From Arcuatula senhousia (Eukaryota; Mollusca; Bivalvia; Mytilida; Mytilidae), in NCBI GenBank assembly GCA_963971305.1, contig OZ020303.1, positions 20,953,184 to 21,017,183 of the forward strand: a DNA stretch of 64,000 nucleotides. Direction: 5' to 3'. The position numbers were made by a program, and so were the translations under genes. Shown here piece by piece: positions 1 through 12,600 of the stretch. The notes under the pieces were generated by a model. It did not search any database. It was not told the origin of the DNA and was given only the letters and a program-made list of their open reading frames with translations. Positions within the stretch are counted from its first letter, which is position 1; every line of letters begins with the position of its first letter.

Positions 1-49
1 GATTTATGGAGATCGTTAATTATCTTTTTGTCGTGCCCAATAAGAGTTC
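1..49 (-). CDS. Possible further exon of gene A, running off the window
   Basis: On the minus strand an AG at 50-51 is followed by an open stretch to the window edge. If exon 7 is spliced at 349|348, its single leftover base joins this stretch in phase and gives GTLIGHDKKIINDLHK. The polypyrimidine tract is weak and the piece is only 16 codons, so this is tentative; the alternative is termination at TAG 344-346. Confidence 0.25.
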
Positions 50-154
50 CTTAAAATATAAAGTATACATATAATTCTTTTTTTATTATAACTTAATTAT
101 ACTATTCAAATTCATAAATATGTAAGTGGCAATGGTAAAAATCATGCATGAAGA

Positions 155-265
155 CTCATTCCTAGGAAATAAGCCTTATGCCTACGCAATAAGCTAATAC
201 CTATTCACTAAGATTATTGCCTGAATGGTACCAGGCATTAAGCTTAAAGATAATGCTATACTTTT
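155..265. repeat. Dispersed AATAAGCCTTATGCCT-type repeat, copy 1
   Basis: Degenerate units built on AATAAGCCTTATGCCT and CAGGCATTAAGC recur here and at 4004-4140 and 5349-5450. The units are partly palindromic. All copies lie in or just beyond gene A introns. I do not recognise the family. Confidence 0.5.
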
Positions 266-343
266 CTATGATAAAATCTAGTTTTTTACGTGAATTTGGG
301 TCTTAAAATCTTGACTAAATATAAGCAATAGTTATATATATTA

Positions 344-3300
344 CTAACCTTCAATTTCGGTAATTTGGTCTTCTAAAAGTTCACAATCACGTTTGAACTT
401 CTTAACTATTTTGTCTTTCAATGAATGCACCACTCTTTTTTCTTTTTCCCATCTGTTAATTTCTGCAGCTACTTTGCTCGTAATTCTTTCAGCTGCCTCT
501 TTCGCCAGTTTTTTAGTGTCATCTGGTTTGGGACACTCCATATTTTCCCAACTTGTCAAGATGTTAAGCATATTTTGTGCTCGGAGAACGTCTGCTGTTG
601 ACTTGTGAATGTCCCCTATCTCATACTGGAGGTTGTTTCGAAGGTCGTCAATTGTATGTCTAGATCTTACTTCCAATGCATGCATATTTCTCTTGATTTC
701 TTCCATTTTCTTAAGCAAGTCTTCTTTGTCAACTGCTTCTAATGTCTTTGACACTTTAAGTGAATAATTTGCTCTTTTTAAAATCTGCGAAAGCCATCTG
801 TATTAAAAAAATAATGATAATGAAATGCCAAACAAACAACTAAAACAACAAAGCAAATCTAAGGACTCGACGGGAAACAAAAGTCAAAGTATTTTAAACT
901 ATCAAAATAAATATTTTCCTTTAAATACGTTTGTGTGAAAAAATAAAGTTTTCTAATGAATTTTAAATCAGGAACAACTTATCAAATAATGTATTTAACC
1001 CACCGGTAATGTGAATTCAGTTGTTGTCTGAGACTTGCAGGAAACAATCTTTGAAGTCCATTGGTAATAAAATCATCATGTGCCGCATTTATTGTTCCAT
1101 ATTCTACAGCTCTATTAGCCTAAAACAATGAATACCAATGTAATCTTGCCTTCTCTAAACAAAACCATCGTGTTTTAAGACGAAAAAAGCCGAAAATAGA
1201 AAACAGTTGTATTTATTTTGTCTCTTCTGATTAATAATCCTCTACTAAGTTTACAATATAAATAAAAGTTGTAACAAATCTATCGAGCTTAAAGGATCCA
1301 TCTTAAAAATCCGAGAGGAAAGACAATACAAAGCAGACATAGCGGAAATATTCAAGAATGGTGCTGACTTGATTCAAGCATTTTAAAATAAAAAAAAATC
1401 TTTAAATCTTTTTACCTCTTGGGTAGAAAAATAGAATATTTGGTCTGTTCTGATTCCATTAACTATCTGTTCTAGTTTGACAACATTATCCCTCTGGAGT
1501 TTCTCTCTGTCTTTTATAGGTACAACGTCCCATTTGTTACATACAAACAGCGTGGACGATGGACTATAGTCTTCATCTGACGAGTTCACAACGTTTCTCA
1601 AGAAATCTTTCAACTAAAATTTAAAAGAAGAAGTGACTTTTGTTTGAAGAAAAATGTTTGTTTCAACGGAAAACTGTTTATAAATTTAGCTATTTTTATC
1701 CAAGGGCCAGTGTAATCTATTATCATATGGAATCCCCCCTTTTTTTCGGGGAACACAAAGTTTTTCTCTGTTTTCTGAAGTGTAATAAAATGTATATGAA
1801 ATCGTACTTAAGGGGTAAACATTTTAAAAATATACAATCTTGGCTAAATGAAAATACTTGAATCAATTTCATACTAACAATACGAATTTATTGAGACACG
1901 ACATAATTTTTATTTATATTGTTTTAGTTCCGAAAACCTCAGAACTGATTGCATACCAACCCTTCCTCTCTGGATGCCACCAGCATTTGCAGTGTTGACA
2001 ACATATATGAATCCACAGGACTTTGAGAGGTATTTCTTCAGTGACTTGTTCATGTTGTTATCACCGAAGCCAGGGGTATCAATTATAACCAAGCCTTCCT
2101 GTAATAATGTAAGCAAATGTACCTGATAAACAATATGAAATAATACGGATTTTATTTTATTCTAAATTGTTGAACTCTCAAAATCAAAGAGTATAAAGGT
2201 ACTTGCTGAATATTGCTCTTAAAGCTTTAAAAAGGTTTATTAAAACTTAAACTGTAAAAAGTATTTAGACTGTTCAAAAAATTATAAAATTACTCTGCTT
2301 GCATGAAAAATTTATTACTTGTTAATGGTGATTTGTCTGTAATTGTTTAAAATAAAAACAAATGGTTCATATTTCAAAATTGTTTAGTCATTGCTAACAG
2401 CGTTTGGCATTGTTAAGAGGTTCTTTAGTACCAGGAAGTATGTGAATAATATTTACATAATTTATATGCAGACTTTTAAAACGTGCAATTTAATACTTAA
2501 AAATGTACTTATTGTATGGTCTGGTAACTCTCTATAGAATTTGATGAGATTAAAATCCATTATTTAAGATAACTAGTTGGTTGGGTTTTTTTTTGAATGG
2601 ATGATATGTCAATTATACACCTATCAATCTACAGTTGACATTGAGGGTACCTCTATTGTGTCCGTCGGCCAGTAAATTTCTATCTTTTCATACGGACTGT
2701 CCCCGTAGTCATCTTCGTACGTTATACATCTCCCAAGCTCATTCAGTCCATCTCTCGAACTGATGTCTATCTCTGCTTTCGGTCCATTGTTTACCCCGAC
2801 ACAAATCGCCCTCTTGCTTCCATCTCGGCTCTTCCTTATCTCGCATATTGTTTGTGTACATTTGATATCGCTTGTTGGTAGAATATTGGCTTCTAGTAAT
2901 AAGTTGATCAAACTACTCTTTCCTGATGTTGCTTCACCTTATAAGAAAATAGACAAGAAAATATAAAGTATTTCTGAACTATCAGTGGCCTATCTCGTTT
3001 TAAAAATTTTGAAAAGCAAATAAAACCCCTCATTAAGTGTAACGTTTCATTTTTTTAAATTATTTTATTTTTTTTTAAGGGAAAAGCGACAATCATCCAA
3101 ATATGCATACCGTTATGATGTCGTTTTGTCGCCCGATTTGGTACTCTGTTTTCAAACAGACAAATATAGTGATAGATTTGAAATTGCAATCTCCTGAATC
3201 TTCATACTCTTTTTAATATATCAAGTTTTATGCCACAGAATGTCGAATATAATACATTTGTCAATCAGTGAATATAGAGAAACTTTATTTCAAGCTGGGT

Positions 3301-6300
3301 TTCTTGCATCACTAAGTCTATCAAAAGCTAAGAACATTATGTAATATAAAATCTTTATCTGATTTTATTTATATTTAAAATATTAAAAATCCATAAATGT
3401 TCGAAGAAAGAAATTGAAATGCTGGCCTTCAAAGCTAACGTAAGTGTTCGCGTAGGTCTGATCTACATATCGATTAGCAAGTATTATTTTAAAAATGATA
3501 TTATTCTAAAAAAAACTATACTGTAAATAACGGTACCTGCTACTAATATATTGCACTCTGGAGACGCCAACTCGGACTGTTTCTGATGGGCGGTTTTTAC
3601 TACATCATTGAATATGCTATTCAAATCGTCTTGAAAATTAACGGGCAAATCGTTATAAAAACTTTGCACTTTTCCGTACAGCTTGATAAGTTTTTCCCTG
3701 TTACTTCTATTGAATTGTAATGCCTCTTGCAGCACCGTGCCACCCTATAAACAACAACGTCAAAAAAGATGTTCACACAATTTTTACAACTAATACCAGT
3801 ACTTTTTTATGTTTATTCAGTTTTTTTTAGGTATGAATTTTACGGTTTGATACTTATTTTAGGGTAAATAAGATTTTTAAAACAGCAAATCGGGTACCGA
3901 GTGTCAAATGATAATCAAATGGCTATAATTTCACTTTCATTTTAATTCCAACATATTTCATTGATTGTTTTTTAAAATTAAAAGTATATCTATGTTCGCG
4001 GAAATAAGCAAAATCAGGCATTAAGCCTTATGCCTAGTCACTAAGGTTAATGTCTAAACGATACCAGGCATTTAGCTTAAAAACTAGGAAATAAGCCTAT
4101 AACCTGAAAATTAGATGCCGGCATTAGGCTGTTTGCCCAACGACGCACGACAACTCACATTTGTTATTTAACAGCTATATATTTTGATTTCGAAAGAGAT
4201 TGGCTTTAAAACAATATTTAATTTATGAAACTCATTAGATATTAATCACATTTATAAGATAGATTAGAATTCGTCCTAAATGGTGTATTGTGAAAGTTCT
4301 GGTCACCTATTGTCACGGCGTGTCTTGGACGAGCTGACTCATCTGTTAAAAAGTATATCTGGCCTAATAGTAGGAATCTTCTAAAAAAATGGTGCTTGTG
4401 TGCTTCTTTGAATGTTTCCAAAATGTATATTTCTCATGAGAAAACAAATTTCTTGCTTTCCCATATTCATAACGATTTATCGTTTTCCTCAAATTAAGAC
4501 ATCTCATATATCATCAGAAACGTGAGATAAAGGACACCACGGATTACAGGAAGTCTACATCATATATAGATCTACATCTCGAAATGGACTCTCAAGAAAA
4601 ACTTCATCAAAACACTATGACAAACGTGATGACTTCAACTTTCAAATCATCAACTTTCCCCTCTTGCGTTGCAACATTCCGTCCGCTCCAGCTTATGGAA
4701 TTTACGTATCTCAATTGATTCGTTACTCCAGAGCTTGCGGGAATTACGTCGATTTCCTAGGAAGAACGCCAAGTCTGCCACAAAAATTGCTAACACAAGG
4801 CTATGTTGCTCCTCGGTTGGGGTCTCCACTCAACAAATTTTACGAAAGACACCATTCGCTGTTGGCTCATAGACAAATATGGGATTGCTATCTCTCCGAT
4901 AAGTGCAGATGTTGGTTTGTCATAAGGTTTTGTTTTGTCTTCCTTTACCGGATTGGACACACTGAATTGGCAGTGCGACGGGTATGCTATAGCAAGCAGA
5001 AACTGCTTATACTCTCCCGGATTTCTCTCGTTACGACTTGAGTTAAAAACCGGTAAACATGTCAAGACCGAATGGCTTGAAAATAACTGTAACCCCGCTG
5101 CGATAACGATACACCAAATATTTTTATAGCGCTCTTATGCAAGAGAAAAGTTTGGTTTTATTTTCTGGGCATGACGAACAAGAACAAGAACGCGAACTCG
5201 AGACTTATCAAAAGTGAACTCAGATGCTCCGGAAGAGTAAGCGGTTCCTGTCCCGTCGCTAAAATTGAAATTTCTAATTTTTTTTTCATACCTTCATTTA
5301 TTTTCTAATTGTCAAGGATATAGCAGGAATTTGGCCATTGTGATTTCAGGAAATAAGCCTTATGCCTAAAAAAATTAGGCAATTGGTGAATGACCTGGCA
5401 TTAGCTTATATTCTAGTAAATAGGTTTAATGCCTGGTTTTGCTTATTGTTGCTAACATCTATAAATTGAACACCACTATTATATGTTATAGTAGCTTTTA
5501 ACAAGTCCGTTTAAAAGAGACTGTCATTTCGGAGGTCCGTTAATAGAATATCAAGAATGATCCAATTCACTCCCAATAGAAATCATTGGATCAGAAATCT
5601 CGACGTGGGATGATCATTTGCTTTGAAATTTTCTTACGACCTTTTTTTATATTCATGCGTATCAGGCTGAAGAATATTTATTACATTTCAGAAAAGGGAA
5701 TTTCCCTGTGAAAATCGAAAGACCTTGGTCGCATATAACATACATGAGTTTGCATAATACAACTGCCACATGTGTCATCTAGAACAACCTTAAACTACAA
5801 TGTATGATCAGTTCCGAGTCAGTGCCTTTTAAAGGAATTTTAAACATATTTACTCAATTTACATTCAAAATCTCTATTAAAGGTTTGTTAAAGTTGCAAC
5901 TCAAGCATAAACGAAAGCACAAGTATTTTGGGAAAGTACCCTTATTGTATATGTCTTAAAGAAACACATTGGCTGAACTTTACGGGACATATTGCCACAA
6001 CAAATTAAATAATAAACATTTTATCAAGTATAACAAATATTTGTCATTCGAAGAGAATTTGTATAATAACCTTAAAAAATCTAATATTCTTGAACCAAAA
6101 CCACATAACGATATGCGCTGTGATTGTACATGCATAGTAAATACATATAATATAAAGCAGATCTCTAACGATTCAAATACAAGTTGGAATTGCCTACCGT
6201 TCGTTTGTTAACGGGTGAAATTGCTCCATTTTCTCTATAAAACTTGACCAATTCTTCAACCACAATTTTTTTGTCACTAGTTTTCGGTGCTTTGATGCCC

Positions 6301-6383
6301 CATTGTTTAAACAGTTTAAACATAGACTTAATATCTTGTAGTTTTAAAATGTCTTCAACACACTCGATCTTTATTTCAGCCAT
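344..6383 (-). CDS. Gene A: dynamin-like large GTPase, 3' end uncertain or beyond the window
   Basis: Spliced minus-strand gene. Exons I can place with GT/AG junctions: 6198-6383, 3537-3744, 2651-2937, 1961-2098, 1416-1613, 1004-1119 and 349(or 344)-797; phases agree at every junction. The start is the ATG at 6383, which opens MAEIKIECVED. GTPase motifs: G1 GEATSGKS (about residues 132-139), G3 DTPG (234-237), G4 NKWD (299-302); a Thr-rich switch I candidate, KCTQTICEI, follows G1. After the GTPase comes charged, helix-prone sequence with heptad-like Leu/Ile, typical of the stalk of dynamin-like proteins. The family uses GTP hydrolysis to work on membranes or large complexes; the target here is unknown. 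It lies head-to-head with gene B. B has one exon where A has two (1416-1613 and 1004-1119), so an intron was gained or lost. The frame ends at TAG 344-346, but AAG|GTTAGT just before it is a usable donor, so the protein may continue. No terminal kinase region is visible. Confidence 0.8.
4004..4140. repeat. Dispersed AATAAGCCTTATGCCT-type repeat, copy 2
   Basis: The longest copy, with at least four degenerate units (CAGGCATTAAGCCTTATGCC, ACCAGGCATTTAGC, GGAAATAAGCC, GCCGGCATTAGG). It lies in intron 1 of gene A. Confidence 0.5.
4515..5130 (+). mobile_element. Penelope-like reverse-transcriptase 3' fragment
   Basis: Translation, with one frame break near 4610, gives KDTTD, then SYIDLHLEMDS, YDKRDDFNF, IINFP, CNIPSAPAYGIYVSQLIRYS and KLLTQGYV. 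That order matches the region C-terminal to the palm domain of the RT fragments elsewhere in the window. It is followed by a conserved non-coding tail shared with the copies near 19.6, 37.2 and 38.4 kb. A short inverted piece of the same tail follows at about 5166-5262. Stops and the frame break show it is dead. Assignment to Penelope-like elements is from recall of motif style. Confidence 0.6.
5349..5450. repeat. Dispersed AATAAGCCTTATGCCT-type repeat, copy 3
   Basis: Starts with GGAAATAAGCCTTATGCC and ends with TTTAATGCCTGG. Same degenerate palindromic unit as the other two copies, in intron 1 of gene A. Confidence 0.5.
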
Positions 6384-6688
6384 CTTTTCCTTCGGTCAAT
6401 GGAAATGAAAATCTCCAGCACTTCAGGAAGTTTAAATAGATTAAATATAGAACATATTCCTTGGAACTGGGTTCGTCATGTTCCGCATTCGGAATTATGG
6501 CTCAAATTACATATCACGTATGCGCAGTCGTTCTTAGGTATTTAAATAACTGTCTTTCTCATAGCTTGTAGTGCATTTGCAAAACGAAGCATTAAGGTCT
6601 ATGGGTTTATTTGAATTTCAGTGTAGATGTATGATGTTTAGAAAATCTATTTCTTAGTTGTATTTGAACGTATATTGATAGCAGAAAA
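6384..6688. promoter_or_regulatory. Shared divergent promoter region of genes A and B
   Basis: Only about 305 bp separate the two start codons, so both 5' UTRs and core promoters must lie here or overlap. Visible elements: GGAAATGAAAATC at 6401-6413, resembling the GAAANNGAAA core of interferon-regulatory-factor sites, and the inverted repeat TTCCG-CATT-CGGAA at 6481-6494. The part nearest gene B, from about 6519, is conserved upstream of gene C from about 27481, so it was duplicated with the gene. No clear TATA box is seen. The binding-site assignments are inference. Confidence 0.6.
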
Positions 6689-9600
6689 ATGGCAAATTTA
6701 CCAAATCCAGACAGCGAGATTGTAGACAACTTAGTTAATCTTGAGACAATAGAGGCAATAACAGATTTCGTAGAAGCGTTTGACATCGCTGACAAGCTGG
6801 GAGTAAACTTGGAAGGATTAAACGAGATAGAAGAAATAAAAGAAAGACTTACAATGGAATTTGAAAAATCTCTTCCTGATTTCATCAATTTTAAGGAAAA
6901 GGTTTGTATTTTATAAAACAAACATTATTACAAAAAAATAAATAACAATAATTAAATGATTAGTTTTTATTTTTGATATTTAATAACAATTATTAAGTGC
7001 TTATTTAAAAAAAAAGCAAACAATGCCCAAAGAGCTTTACAAAAATATACCAGGCCTGCAGGCCCCAGTTTCATAAATATCTATGAGATTTTCCTCAAAT
7101 TCATATTTAAGAGTTCTTAAAAAAAATGGATTGGACTTGAGGAAATCCTCAAATTTTAGATTGTTTATAAAACCGGGGCCAGAATCCTTACTGCCTTATG
7201 TCCCTGGACAAACCATTTATAAATCATAATGGTAGTTAAACAACGAATAAATGTTAAAATAACCAATTTAAGTCAAGGGGGTATAAGCAAAATCCATCAG
7301 GTTTTAACTTTTTTTTTGCAGAATTAAAATTATAAAATAACATTAAAAATCATGATGGACATTTCCGAAAATAGTGCTGCCTTTTCCGTTTTGTTTTTGT
7401 TTGTTTTGTGTTGCTTTTGTTTTTGCTTTTGTTTTTGTTTGTTTGTTTTTTATATGACTTGTTGTCCCTGCTTATGATGACCAAAGAGAGACGGGCAAGA
7501 TATCTGAAATAGAAAATAACACAAATAATATATTCATCAAACAATATTTAATTGAAATAAATGTTACTTTTAAAGAAGAAATGTATATGCCGAGTTGGTA
7601 AATAGTTATTTTTAAGTAAGAGTTTAGACTGATTGTAGAACTCAAATTGAATACGCCATGATAAAAAACCGAAGATTCTCAAACATTATTTGCCGTTTTG
7701 AAGTTTTTTAAAACTCCGAAATTTATTTTTGAGTAAAATTATTTTTTAAGATGTCAAAATTTGATGGTTTTAAATTTATCACGGCTGTGACTTCTTCTCT
7801 TTCGTCTGAGAAAGCATTTGGCGAGAAACTAAATGCTTCAGAAATAAGAAATGATGTTCAGTGTGATTATCAGCCGATAAGTACCAGGGTGGTGTTCTCC
7901 AAGATATCTTGGACAAAGACGCGTCTGTAGACCATCTAAATTCTCGTCTAAGTCTAAGCCGTGTTCTCGAAGCCATCTTACTTAGACTTGGTAATATTTT
8001 TAGAATAAAAATTAAGACACCTAATTGGATGTCTTTAGACCATACAATCTTAAATTTTACATATTTTATGCATTATAAATCACAATATTTTGTCCATTTG
8101 TTTGCCTATTGAAATTTAATCATTTATTTACTTGTAGCTAAGTCGACATGCATGTTTTTTAACTTTGAACGTGTCTTTACATTCTCCGATGACCCTGTAT
8201 GCTATTTTAATTATTTTTAGGACAAAGTTGTTATCATTTAAAATGAAAACTGTAAAAATAAAACGATGACTTTAATTTTCTGATTTTTAGCATTCAAATC
8301 ATAAACCTTTTGGTGTTGATATCGAGGAAAAATTTCTTTAAAAGAGTTATTATATATATCTTATATAGTTTGAAAAAAACCTTTTACTGAGTTGGAGACG
8401 TCCTAACAAAAGACACAAGTAAGACGGTTTCGAGAAACAGATTAAGATGGTCTAAAAATGGTCCAAACTCGGTCTCAAAATTTGACTTTAGACACGTCTT
8501 AGACAAATTTTAGGGTACTTTCGAGGACACCGCCCTGGTACTAGTATTGAATAGGACTATTTTAACAAGAACAATTAACTTTCAGTATAAAGAAAGGTCT
8601 GTCCGTTTTATGGGGACCCATAAAAACGTTTTTGATGTTAAGGCTGCATATATTTTTTTGGTGCAGGTTTCAAGTAGTCATAAGTCGAATATTAAGAACT
8701 GTTTCGTAATTAACGGGGCGAAAAAAAAGCGAAATAATCAGTTTGTCTCCTTATACAAAATGGTTGTTTCTTATTGTCCTAAGAAATTGTTTAGATATTT
8801 CTTTAAAAATATTTGTTTGTCTTAGTGCTTTTTAAAGTAATGAATTGTTTTGTTAGTTTGTTTTGATGTGTCTTGCTTCGTTAATACACAGATATATACA
8901 TCATGCCTCCTGGAAACGTGAAATATATGAATTCTAGAAAGTAGAATGATTAACTAGGAAGTGCCTTTAAATAGACCCTATCATCAGCGACAACATGTTT
9001 TCTACCGATTTTTCTGCTTGTTTTCTACCGATGATCCTTGTTTTCTACCGATTGCTGTTTTGGAAATATGAAAAATAACGCTTATTTTTAACATTTGAAT
9101 ACATCCTATGGGAGAAAATGCAATAAATGATCGTTTATTTTTAAAAGAGCCATGTGCTTTTTCACATAACTAACAGGTTTAAGAAATTTGATATGTCCTG
9201 GTTTTCTACCGATTAGGTATGTTCTTAACTGTGTTTTCTACAGATGAGTCCTTGATTTCTACCGATGATATAATTTCATATAACTACACATTTTGGTTGT
9301 TTCTAAAGGCATACATACCGCGTAAAAGCTTGTGTTGTACAGTGAAGCTTCATCATACTGTTGTATGGAATGCCATTTTAACCAAAACCTTGGTATCTAT
9401 AGGATACCTCAGATAACTGGGGTTTTACTGGCAGCTATCTGGGGGTTTTCTGGACGAAACTCTCAATTGCATCAGGTATTAAGAGATATCTTGGTAACTG
9501 GAGGTTTGCTATCAGCTTTCAAATAGATACCTAATTAAACCCCCTTCTACCTACAGATATTGTAGTCCCGTGCGAGGCCCGAGTGGCGAATAGGCCCGCA

Positions 9601-12600
9601 GCAATGCCTAGCTTGTCGTAAGAGGCGGCTTAGGGTATTGGGATTCTGACGTCGGGTCAGTGCTCAGCCCACAGAGCGACCAAGTGTGTACCCTAAGTGG
9701 CTGATTAGTGTGTCCCTCGTCCGCAGGGATTGTCAGGTATATAATACGGAAACCCTGACGGCCGACCATAGTGGGCAAACGTGTGAGGAGAGTGCCACGC
9801 TTCATGCACGTAAAAGATCCCTTTGTGGACCGCCAAGTAGTGCACCACATACCGGTAGGCTAAATTTTCAGTCCCTACCCACCTCTCCCCTTTTCCTGTG
9901 GTTCTTCAAAATTTGCAGCTCCTTTGTTTCCCAACCCAACCCGATGTTTCATTTATCATCCTCATTTCATGTTCATTTTATCATCCTTTTCATGTTATTA
10001 CATATTTAGCATTGCACGGGCGTAAAACACTAACTCACTCACTCACAGATATTGTAAGTTCATGCTATCTAACTCTTTGAAAGCAGAATTTATCAATGTA
10101 AAGCTGAAAACTATCAATTCCTCAAAAACTAATACAAAGCTCAGCTTCCAATAAATTATTTTTGAAAACTCTTAATAGCAGGAGTTTTTGTGGTATCCAT
10201 GGGATAGCTGATAGGAAACCCTCAGTTACCTGAAATAACTCTAAATACCTGATGTAATTACGAGTTTCGCTCTGAAAACCCCCAGATAGCTGCCAGTAAA
10301 CCCTAAGTTATCTGAGGTATCCTATATAGTTACCATGGTTTTGGTAAAAATGGTGTGCCATACTGTTGTATATGTACAGATCAATTTCAGCCCTAAGCCT
10401 CAGCATTTCTAGATATAACAGTGAAATCTGGTATATGGAGGATTATTTCCTATTATATATAAAGCACTTCACAAATCTAATATAAGTGGAAAAAATGTTG
10501 ATATACTATCATTTTCTGATAAGCCAGCTATTGAGAAAATACACATTTATTTAAATTTTGTAAAAGTGTTCTTGGTGTGCGCAAAATAGTTTTTGCTTAT
10601 GAACCTCCTATTTCTTTTTATCGTCAATATTATGTGTTCAATAAAATATACAGTTTTAGAATTTGTCATGAAATGTCATTTAACATATCACATTATCACA
10701 TCGGTAGAATGCCAGGACCATCGGTAGAAAACCAGGACACATCTATAGAAAACCAGGACCATATTTTTTTTTAAATGATCGAAAAATCAAAAATACGCCA
10801 TTTGTAATGGAAAGTGATATGTCTTTAAAAATGTCTGACTATTTAGAACATGGAGCATAATTTTCAGCCCAGTGAATGGTAATTTAAAACAGATATTCAT
10901 GATTATCTGAAAAAAGGGAAATTGTCTCTTGCTGGAAAAAATAAACAATACCCTTACTGTAATTTTATGTGCATACTTAAAACAAAATAATGTACTTAAA
11001 CTTATTTGTTTATAAGTGCCATAATAGCCGGGTATCATAGTTTGGAAAAAAATCGTCTGCCAGGTTTGAATTTTTATCACCACATCGGTAGAAATCTAGG
11101 ACATCGGTAGAAAACGAGCAGAAACATCGGTAGAAAACATGTTGTCGCAGGACAAGTATAACGACCGTGATCATTAGTCAATAGATTTAAATCCATTTAA
11201 GTAATTATTTTAAATCAATACCAAGTTATTGTGAGTTGTGACAAACAAAAGAACTTCAATCAATTTGGAATATATATATACACATTTTTTTTTCAAAAGG
11301 TATGTCAAGATATGAAAGCCACGAGCAAAATTGATGGTGAAAAGTGTGACAAACTCCTAGATTTATTAGAGAAAACAAAAACAACTTTTCTGAAGAACGC
11401 AGATGAAAAGAGAAGAGAGCTCAAGATTTTAGAGGAAGCGCTACAGACTGAAAATATCTTAAACAGCCTTCGAGAAGATTTTGATTTCAAAATACAGTCT
11501 TTGAATAATAAAACATGCAGTTTTGTAGTTGCCGGTATGTGATCTTTAAACTTCGTCTCAATTATAAGGTCTTTTAAGTCTCTGAAATATATTCCTAGGC
11601 ATAAATCGATTTTTCCTTATTAATTGACATTTATTTGTCATACTTTGTGTAGTATTTTTTCATATATAGTGAAACTAATAATAAACGACACTCGACAGTT
11701 ACAAGTTAGTGTTTTGAGTTATTGCGACTGTTCCTAGCCATACATATCAATTTAAAATAGAAAAATAATAAGTATTAGAATGATATACTCTTTGATGCAA
11801 TATCTTTGTAATTTGTTTTCCAAGAAAGGTAAAGCTACATGTATATGCAATCAAAGTACAGTACAACAAGAAGGAACTATAACTGATGATTCACGGTCGT
11901 GAAACAACAATTCGAAGCCATTTGAACATATATACAGTATCAAACTTGTCTTTCTATAGGCTTTTTGTCAAAGACAAATCAAATTCTTCGATTTTTATCT
12001 TTACTTAAAAACAACCATATCTTATTTATTATAGGAGAAACAAGTGCTGGAAAATCTAAGTTTTTGAATCTATTGCTGGAAGAAGACCTTTTACCATCCA
12101 AACTTGAACCATGCACCAGTGTTATAACACGTTTGTCATACGACAAGACACGTCATGCAAAAATTATCTACCATGACCACACAGAAAAAGCTCCTGAAAT
12201 ATACGAAAATGTCACCAGGGATCAGTTGAGACCTCTGATTTTTGAAGAAAATTTAGATAAACGAGAAAAAACATCAGATGTAAAAGAAGTTCAGATTTTC
12301 TTACCTTCTAGAATTTTAGAGGTACATTTCCCTGAGCATATACTGTAGACATATATAATATATCACCTGATTATTCAAAAAAATGCACATGTAGGTTTTA
12401 GGCAACATATGTATCGCCGTAATATTTTGCAGTATTTTTTGCCATTTGTAGACATAATAAAAAAAAGATGTTTACTCGTTTTGCACAAACAAAAATATTC
12501 ACTCGTTTTGCACAAACAAAAATATTCACTCGTTTTGCACAACCAAAAATATTCACTCGTTTTGCACAAACAAAAATATTCACTCGTTTTGCACAAAAAA

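Noticed and set aside
4505..4535. TCATCAGAAACGTGAG considered as another hammerhead core
   Set aside because: CTGATGA is present on the minus strand, but no GAAA, stem II or stem III follow at the right spacing.
4664..5041. 125-codon open frame considered as a host gene
   Set aside because: It reads the C-terminal segment of a Penelope-like element and then runs into its non-coding tail.
6607..6921. Minus-strand open frame over gene B exon 1 (similar one at 27579-27920)
   Set aside because: Shadow of the conserved plus-strand exon; its apparent conservation comes from the coding strand.
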